Positions 59,546 through 64,000 of a stretch of DNA of 64,000 nucleotides are shown here, one piece after another (position 1 is the stretch's first letter; each line of letters starts with the position of its first letter). The notes under the pieces were generated by a model. The model saw only the letters and a program-made list of their open reading frames with translations. It searched no databases and was not told where the DNA came from. The translations under genes were made by a program, and so were the position numbers. This stretch comes from Elusimicrobiota bacterium (GTDB lineage Bacteria > Elusimicrobiota > Elusimicrobia > UBA1565 > UBA9628): positions 88,837 to 152,836 of the forward strand of contig JAHFCF010000005.1 in assembly GCA_023249645.1 (NCBI GenBank), read 5' to 3'.

Positions 59546-60529
59546 ATGGCTAGACCACTTAGACTTGAATTTCCGGGAGCGTTTTACCATGTCTTGAGCC
59601 GCGGCAATGGGCGCCAGGACATCTTCCTTGATGACAATGACTATCGTGAGTTTCTTTGCCTGATCGGGCAGGTGGCTTTACGGCAGGGCTTTCGCATCCA
59701 CGCCTATGCCTTGATGCCGAACCACTACCACATCCTCCTAGAAACCCCTCGCGGTGAGCTCTCCGCAGGCTTGCAGTGGATCAATGGGCTCTATGGCCAA
59801 TTCTTCAACCGGCGTCATGATCATGTCGGCCATCTTTTCCAAGACCGCTACAAGGCCTTGCTGATCGATAAAAATGGATATTACCTGGCGGTTCATCGCT
59901 ATATCCATCAGAATCCGGTCAAGGCGGGATTGGCTACGCATCCTTGGGATTACGAATGGAGCAGCTGCCGTGAGTTCGTGGGCTTGAGGGCGGCTGTGTG
60001 CTGGCTGGAGAGAGGCGTCGTGCTGGACCGCTTTGGCGAAGATGCTCAGGAGTATGCGCGATTCTTGGAAGCCGTCGTGGAGAAGGATCCGCAAGAAGCG
60101 GCTGTCGGCCAGCTTTTCTTGGGTGGTGATGAATTCGCTTGTGAAATGCGTCAGAGGGCCGAGAGTCGTGTGGCGTCAGTGGTGGAGTGTTCCTGCCGCG
60201 GTCAGTTGGTCGGCCGGCCGGCTCCTGAAAAAGTGCTCGGGGCTGTGCGGACCGTCATGGAGAAGGAGCTGCCGGATTCTCCGATAGGGCGGCGCGATCT
60301 GCGTCGAACCTTGGAAATATTTTTACTCAAAGAGATTTGTGGGATGCATCTGCGCGCCATCGGTGCACGCTATGGCTTGAGTCCTTCGGGAGTCAGCCTC
60401 AATGTGACGTGGATGCGGTCACGCTTGATGCAGGATCCCAAACTTGTTCTGGCTCTGACGCGCATCGAGGCTCTTCTGAGTGAGAAACCGTTCACTCAAA
60501 ACTCAAGGCCTGACCCCATTACCGGATGA
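59546..60529 (+). CDS. REP-associated tyrosine transposase (RAYT, TnpA-REP)
   Basis: 327 residues. Y1/HUH domain: RPLRLEFPGAFYHVLSRGNGRQDIFLDD, HUH motif MPNHYHILLE (H60, H62) and a Tyr in NGYYLAVHRYIHQNPVKAGL (Y112/Y113). C-terminal domain with DnaA-like HTH (FLLKEICGMHLRAIGARYGLSPSGVS). Cleaves single-stranded REP hairpins. The C-terminal NSRPDPI is REP-encoded; stop overlaps the giant gene by 11 bp. Confidence 0.93.
   Translation: MARPLRLEFPGAFYHVLSRGNGRQDIFLDDNDYREFLCLIGQVALRQGFRIHAYALMPNHYHILLETPRGELSAGLQWINGLYGQFFNRRHDHVGHLFQDRYKALLIDKNGYYLAVHRYIHQNPVKAGLATHPWDYEWSSCREFVGLRAAVCWLERGVVLDRFGEDAQEYARFLEAVVEKDPQEAAVGQLFLGGDEFACEMRQRAESRVASVVECSCRGQLVGRPAPEKVLGAVRTVMEKELPDSPIGRRDLRRTLEIFLLKEICGMHLRAIGARYGLSPSGVSLNVTWMRSRLMQDPKLVLALTRIEALLSEKPFTQNSRPDPITG
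60492..60517 (-). repeat. REP type A, right end of RAYT cassette (copy 11)
   Basis: Inverse of 59460-59485. Provides codons for the transposase C-terminus. Confidence 0.9.
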
Positions 60530-63500
60530 TGACGACGGTGCCGGTGTAGGTCTGGCCTTCGGACTTGATCTGGTAGATGTAGACTCCGCCGGGGACTGAA
60601 CGGCCGCTGGACGTGCCGTCCCAGATGAGGCTGTCCGGCAGGGGGCCGGCGGATAGAGAGCCGCTCACAAGCCTCCCGCGGGAATCGAAGATCTTCATCT
60701 CGACGGGGGCATTATTGGGGTTGTCGAATTTGAATACGATGTTGTCGTTCTTGAGGTCCGCGTTCGGGGTGAGGAAACGGTTGGTGATGCCCGCGGAATT
60801 GAAGACGAAGGAGCCGGTGCGCGCGGCCGTGCGCAGCTGGTAGGGCCCGAAGAACGCGGTCTGGACGTACACCACCTGGTTGGTGGTATCGGTCTTTCCG
60901 TAGAGCTGCAGCCATTTATTGCCATTGTTCCAGAAGACGCTGAGGTTGGTCGTGTTGGGTGTGACTCCCGACGTCCCGAGCCCCGCGGGTGTGACTGATG
61001 AACCGCTCCAACCGTAGGGCAGGCGCAGCGTTGCCAGGCCTCCCAACTGCAAGTCCTGCGCTGAGGTGAGGCCGCCGCGCAGGACCTTGAAGTTCACGGA
61101 GGCGAGTATCCCGTGGGCCGTGTCGGCGCTCGAGGTGGACGCCGTGACGAGGTAGGCGGTCTGCGGGTCGTTGTTGGTGGCCAGGAGGGCGTTGGCCCAT
61201 TGCTGTGGGATCTGCAGCGAAGAGATGCCATCCGGAGCCACGACCCAGCTTTCCGCAGTATAGCCGCGCATCATGGAGAGCGGCGAGGCGGAGGTGTCGT
61301 TGACGGCCTTGACCGCGTAGCAGTAGTCGGATTCGATCCAATTGTCCGTCCAGGTCTGCATGCTGGTCGACGTGGAGAGCATCATGGTCCAGGGCGCCTT
61401 GATGGGTGCTGTGGCGCGGTAGACCTCGTAGGAGACCAGTTCGTCTTCCTGAGGATTGTTCGTGTCGGTGAAGGGCGTGAGGTCCTCGTAGCGCTGCACT
61501 GGCAGCCAGGTGAGCGTCGCCGTGGTCGTCGTCGTCGTCAGGGTGATGCCGAAGGGCGTCTGCGGCGCTCGGGGCGGCGGCGTTATGGAGGCCTGGGCAG
61601 TGTTGCCGTAGGAGCCCTGGTTGGCGCGGCTGCCGTTGGGCTGGGGCTCGTTGGCATAGGCTTCGGCCGGGTCGGCATGGTCGATGGTGCGCGAGGCGTA
61701 TCTGTCCGTGGAATCGAAGAGACCGGTCGCGGGATTGTAGCGGCCGTTGGGGGCCTTGGTCATGGGGTGGAAGTCCTCGACGCCTGCCGCGGTGTTGAAC
61801 CACCTGGGGTTGGAGGCGATGGAGGCTACGTCCTTGCCGACGGCCTGTCCCCAGGCGGTGGGCAGCTGCCAGCTCTTGGCGCCCCACAGGACCGTGTTGA
61901 CGGCATTCGAGCTGAACCAGTCGTTGTAATTGGAATCGATGCCGCTGGCGGCGTCGAGCTTGAGGCTCGCCATGGAGCCCGAGACGCTCCAGGAGGAGAG
62001 GAAGACATTGTCCTTGACCGTGGCCGTGGAGGCGACGAGCTCGACGAGGAAGGCGTTGACGAGGCCTGTCCCGACCGATTGGACGTCGTTGAACTTGAAG
62101 CTCGTGCTTTGTACCCCGGCGAAATAGACGCTCACGACGCTGCCCCCCGTGACCAGACCCGGATCGTTGATGCGGTTGTGGTCGAAGGTCAGCCCCGAGC
62201 CGGATTGGGCGAAGATGCCGTAGGCCGTATGGCCGGCATTGTTGCCGGCCGTGCGCCAGTAGATTCCGTTGTTGGAGAAGGAGCCTGAGTTGAGGCCCGT
62301 GAGGTAGAAGCCGTAAGTGTCTTGATTCGACGCGGAGACGATCACGGTATTGGATGCGACCGCGATGCTGGCGCCGGCGGCCTGGGTGGCGATGTAGAGG
62401 CCCCAGGGGCTGGACTGCAGCGTGTTGGTGGAGATTGTGATGAAGCCGGCGTTGCCCGCGCTGACGAAGATGCCGCCCGTGATCGTATCGGAGGAGATCG
62501 TCGAATTGACGCTGCCGGAAGAGAGCCACAAGGCGCCGGTCAGGACGCTTGCGCCCACGGTCGTCTGCGTCGAGCCCGAGATCGAGACGGCCGGAACGCC
62601 CGTGAACGTGCAGCCCGAGACGGTCGTGGCGGAGGAGGCGATGACGGCGAGCGCGGCGACCTGCGCCGTGTTGGAGATGAGGCTTTGGCTGACGGATGTC
62701 GCTGAGGAGTTCACCACATCGAGAGTGGGTCCGCCGCCCGCGCCCGTCAGGATGTCGTTGCTCAACGTGTTGTAGGCGCCGGAGGATATCTCGACGGCGG
62801 TCCCTGAGGAGTTGGCGAGCACCGAGGAGGCGATGGTCACGGAAGAGACGCCGGGCACATAGAGGGCGAACACGCCGATGCCGGAGACCTGGGCCGTGCT
62901 GTAGGAGATTGTCGCCGAGGTGCCGAGGACCTCGAAGCCGAAGGCGTTGGTCACCGTGACGCTCGACGAGCTCACCGTCGAGGAGCTTGAGATCGCGATG
63001 CCCGCGGTGGCGATGTTGCTGCCGCCGAAGATGTGCACGCCGGAGATCGCCGCATTGCTCGAAGAAGCATACACGCCATAGGCCACCGAGAGCGTAGGTA
63101 TGATGTCCAGGCCCGTCAGCGTGACGCTGGCGTTGGAGAGCACAAAGGCGGCGGTGGAGCCGGCCGGCGGGGCGATGACCGGCAGCAGGTCGGTGAATGA
63201 GGGATCGGACATGATCGTGAGGCGATGGCCGTTGTTGGTGAAGTTGGCCACCGTGACCTGTTCGGCGTAGGTCTGCGTGTCCTGCACGACCACGCAGGTC
63301 TCGTTGATGAGGGTCGACGGCAGGGCGTTGACCGCGGCCTGGATCGTCGTAAAGTCCAGGCTTGCATCCTGCGCGACGTTGAAGCCGGACTCGCAGCCCG
63401 CCGGCAGACTGTTGAGGGTCTGCGTGGAGCCCAGCGTGAGCCAGGAATAATCCGTCACGCCGGCGGCGTTGGAGGCCTGGACGCGGAAATAATACGTGAT

Positions 63501-64000
63501 GTTCCTCTTGAGGCCGGTGAGCGTGGCGGAGGTCGCGTCGGTCGCCCGGGCGCTGGCGCGTATGGCGGAGAAATCGGAATCGGAGGAGGCCTGGACCAGG
63601 AAGGAGGCTCCGGGGCCGTTGTAGCCTAAGGCGGTCCCGGAGGACCAATTGACAGTGACGCTGGACAGGGCGACCATCGAGAAGAGCGGCGTGCCGGCCG
63701 CGGGAGAGGAGGCCATGGCCAAGGTGTAGGTCGAGATCGTCGGCGACTCGGCGCTCTCGGAGCCGACGCTGTTGCGCGTCTTGGCCTTGAAGGAGTAGAG
63801 GGTGTTGGGCATGAGTCCCGCGAAGATCTGGGACACGCCGGGGTCGTATTCGCGGTTGGCGTTGCCGTTGGCGAAGCCGCCGAGCACGTAGACCTTCCCG
63901 CCAACGGCCGCGCCGGCGAGCCAGTCGTCGGGCCGAGGCACGGCGGCTCGGGTCTGACATTGATTGCTTGCCGGGTCATATTCCTGGTTGGCGTTCTTAT
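60519..64000 (-). CDS. Giant secreted kelch/Fn3/beta-helix protein with FlgD-like C-terminal domain, 5' end outside the window
   Basis: At least 1160 residues; the frame is open through the right edge (upstream residues include NANQEYDP and CQTRAAVPRPDDW), so the GTG at 63941 is not the true start. Order seen: kelch repeats (GKVYVLGGFANGNANREYDP), two Fn3 domains, a long right-handed beta-helix (SGCTFTGVPAVSISGS, LTGALWLSSGSVNST), another Fn3-like domain, and a C-terminal FlgD-like Ig domain (NRFLTPNADLKNDNIVFKFDNP, IWDGTSSGRSVPGGVYIYQI). A surface adhesin or exoenzyme. Confidence 0.8.
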   Translation of the reverse strand, partial: KNANQEYDPASNQCQTRAAVPRPDDWLAGAAVGGKVYVLGGFANGNANREYDPGVSQIFAGLMPNTLYSFKAKTRNSVGSESAESPTISTYTLAMASSPAAGTPLFSMVALSSVTVNWSSGTALGYNGPGASFLVQASSDSDFSAIRASARATDATSATLTGLKRNITYYFRVQASNAAGVTDYSWLTLGSTQTLNSLPAGCESGFNVAQDASLDFTTIQAAVNALPSTLINETCVVVQDTQTYAEQVTVANFTNNGHRLTIMSDPSFTDLLPVIAPPAGSTAAFVLSNASVTLTGLDIIPTLSVAYGVYASSSNAAISGVHIFGGSNIATAGIAISSSSTVSSSSVTVTNAFGFEVLGTSATISYSTAQVSGIGVFALYVPGVSSVTIASSVLANSSGTAVEISSGAYNTLSNDILTGAGGGPTLDVVNSSATSVSQSLISNTAQVAALAVIASSATTVSGCTFTGVPAVSISGSTQTTVGASVLTGALWLSSGSVNSTISSDTITGGIFVSAGNAGFITISTNTLQSSPWGLYIATQAAGASIAVASNTVIVSASNQDTYGFYLTGLNSGSFSNNGIYWRTAGNNAGHTAYGIFAQSGSGLTFDHNRINDPGLVTGGSVVSVYFAGVQSTSFKFNDVQSVGTGLVNAFLVELVASTATVKDNVFLSSWSVSGSMASLKLDAASGIDSNYNDWFSSNAVNTVLWGAKSWQLPTAWGQAVGKDVASIASNPRWFNTAAGVEDFHPMTKAPNGRYNPATGLFDSTDRYASRTIDHADPAEAYANEPQPNGSRANQGSYGNTAQASITPPPRAPQTPFGITLTTTTTTATLTWLPVQRYEDLTPFTDTNNPQEDELVSYEVYRATAPIKAPWTMMLSTSTSMQTWTDNWIESDYCYAVKAVNDTSASPLSMMRGYTAESWVVAPDGISSLQIPQQWANALLATNNDPQTAYLVTASTSSADTAHGILASVNFKVLRGGLTSAQDLQLGGLATLRLPYGWSGSSVTPAGLGTSGVTPNTTNLSVFWNNGNKWLQLYGKTDTTNQVVYVQTAFFGPYQLRTAARTGSFVFNSAGITNRFLTPNADLKNDNIVFKFDNPNNAPVEMKIFDSRGRLVSGSLSAGPLPDSLIWDGTSSGRSVPGGVYIYQIKSEGQTYTGTVVIIR

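Larger units (their letters stand above)
59460..60517. mobile_element. RAYT-REP cassette
   Basis: Type A REP at 59460-59485 (plus) and 60492-60517 (minus) bracket a REP-associated tyrosine transposase gene. The right REP encodes part of the transposase C-terminus. Such units mobilise REPs in other bacteria. Confidence 0.88.

Noticed and set aside
60916..63960. A 1014-codon open frame on the minus strand, overlapping the giant gene
   Set aside because: It is a shifted reading of the giant beta-helix gene: Arg/His-rich low-complexity sequence without domains, typical of a GC-rich shadow frame.

Overview
The window looks like a piece of a GC-rich, Gram-negative (diderm) chromosome. It encodes lipoproteins, beta-barrels, a TatA, an MsbA-type exporter, a Cu/Zn superoxide dismutase, a Fur/FeoB iron locus, a long-form IspG and a PorV-like/FlgD-like secreted protein set. 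This mix, with many short-leader promoters, fits an uncultivated lineage such as Elusimicrobiota, but the phylum is an inference and not proven by the sequence alone. There is no rRNA, CRISPR array or prophage; one tRNA (Arg, anticodon TCT) is present.

Layout. 1-7.5 kb: an edge-truncated unknown gene, a secreted PEP-synthase-like protein without the phospho-histidine, an O-unit flippase, YjbQ, a dipeptide epimerase and a PDZ-less trypsin-like protease. 7.5-12.9 kb: tatA, tRNA-Arg, two tandem TPR lipoproteins plus a FecR-domain protein, a RelE/XRE toxin-antitoxin pair and a BRO-N remnant. 12.9-20.3 kb: a flavin reductase behind an operator, a sodC-barrel-membrane protein operon, and a fur-barrel-cytochrome-feoB-DtxR/FeoA iron operon. 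20.3-31.7 kb: CDF-like transporter, methyltransferase, APC permease, nucleotidyltransferase pair, ispG, a frameshifted CHAD gene, a GH57/DUF3536 hydrolase and an AI-2E-family permease. 31.7-35.5 kb: a histidine kinase and an envelope-stress-like operon (ECF sigma, zinc anti-sigma, RseB/MucB-like sensor, radC). 35.5-47 kb: M49-like peptidase, BrnT/BrnA, RecB-like nuclease, HAD phosphatase, MsbA-like exporter, aminotransferase, HigB/HigA, lpd, lipA, trxB.

47-64 kb is the most unusual region. Two response regulators and three sensor kinases surround MotA, MotB and a membrane protein that fuses the C-terminal half of FliF (MS ring) to FliG (rotor). No rod, hook, filament or export gene is present. 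Next to it are a PorV-like barrel with TPRs, a small secreted FlgD-like Ig domain, and a very large secreted beta-helix/Fn3/kelch protein ending in the same FlgD-like domain. I read this as a candidate non-flagellar rotary or force-generating envelope machine.

A second theme is a family of short palindromic repeats (REPs) scattered over the window, with their likely mobiliser, a RAYT transposase gene bracketed by inverted REPs. REPs supply the last codons and stops of several genes. The RAYT gene carries the same ECF-type promoter (GGAAC, 16 bp, CGTA) as the ECF sigma operon, which suggests that repeat mobilisation is wired to an envelope-stress response. Several start codons lie only 6-11 bp after the -10 box, so leaderless or near-leaderless mRNAs seem common.
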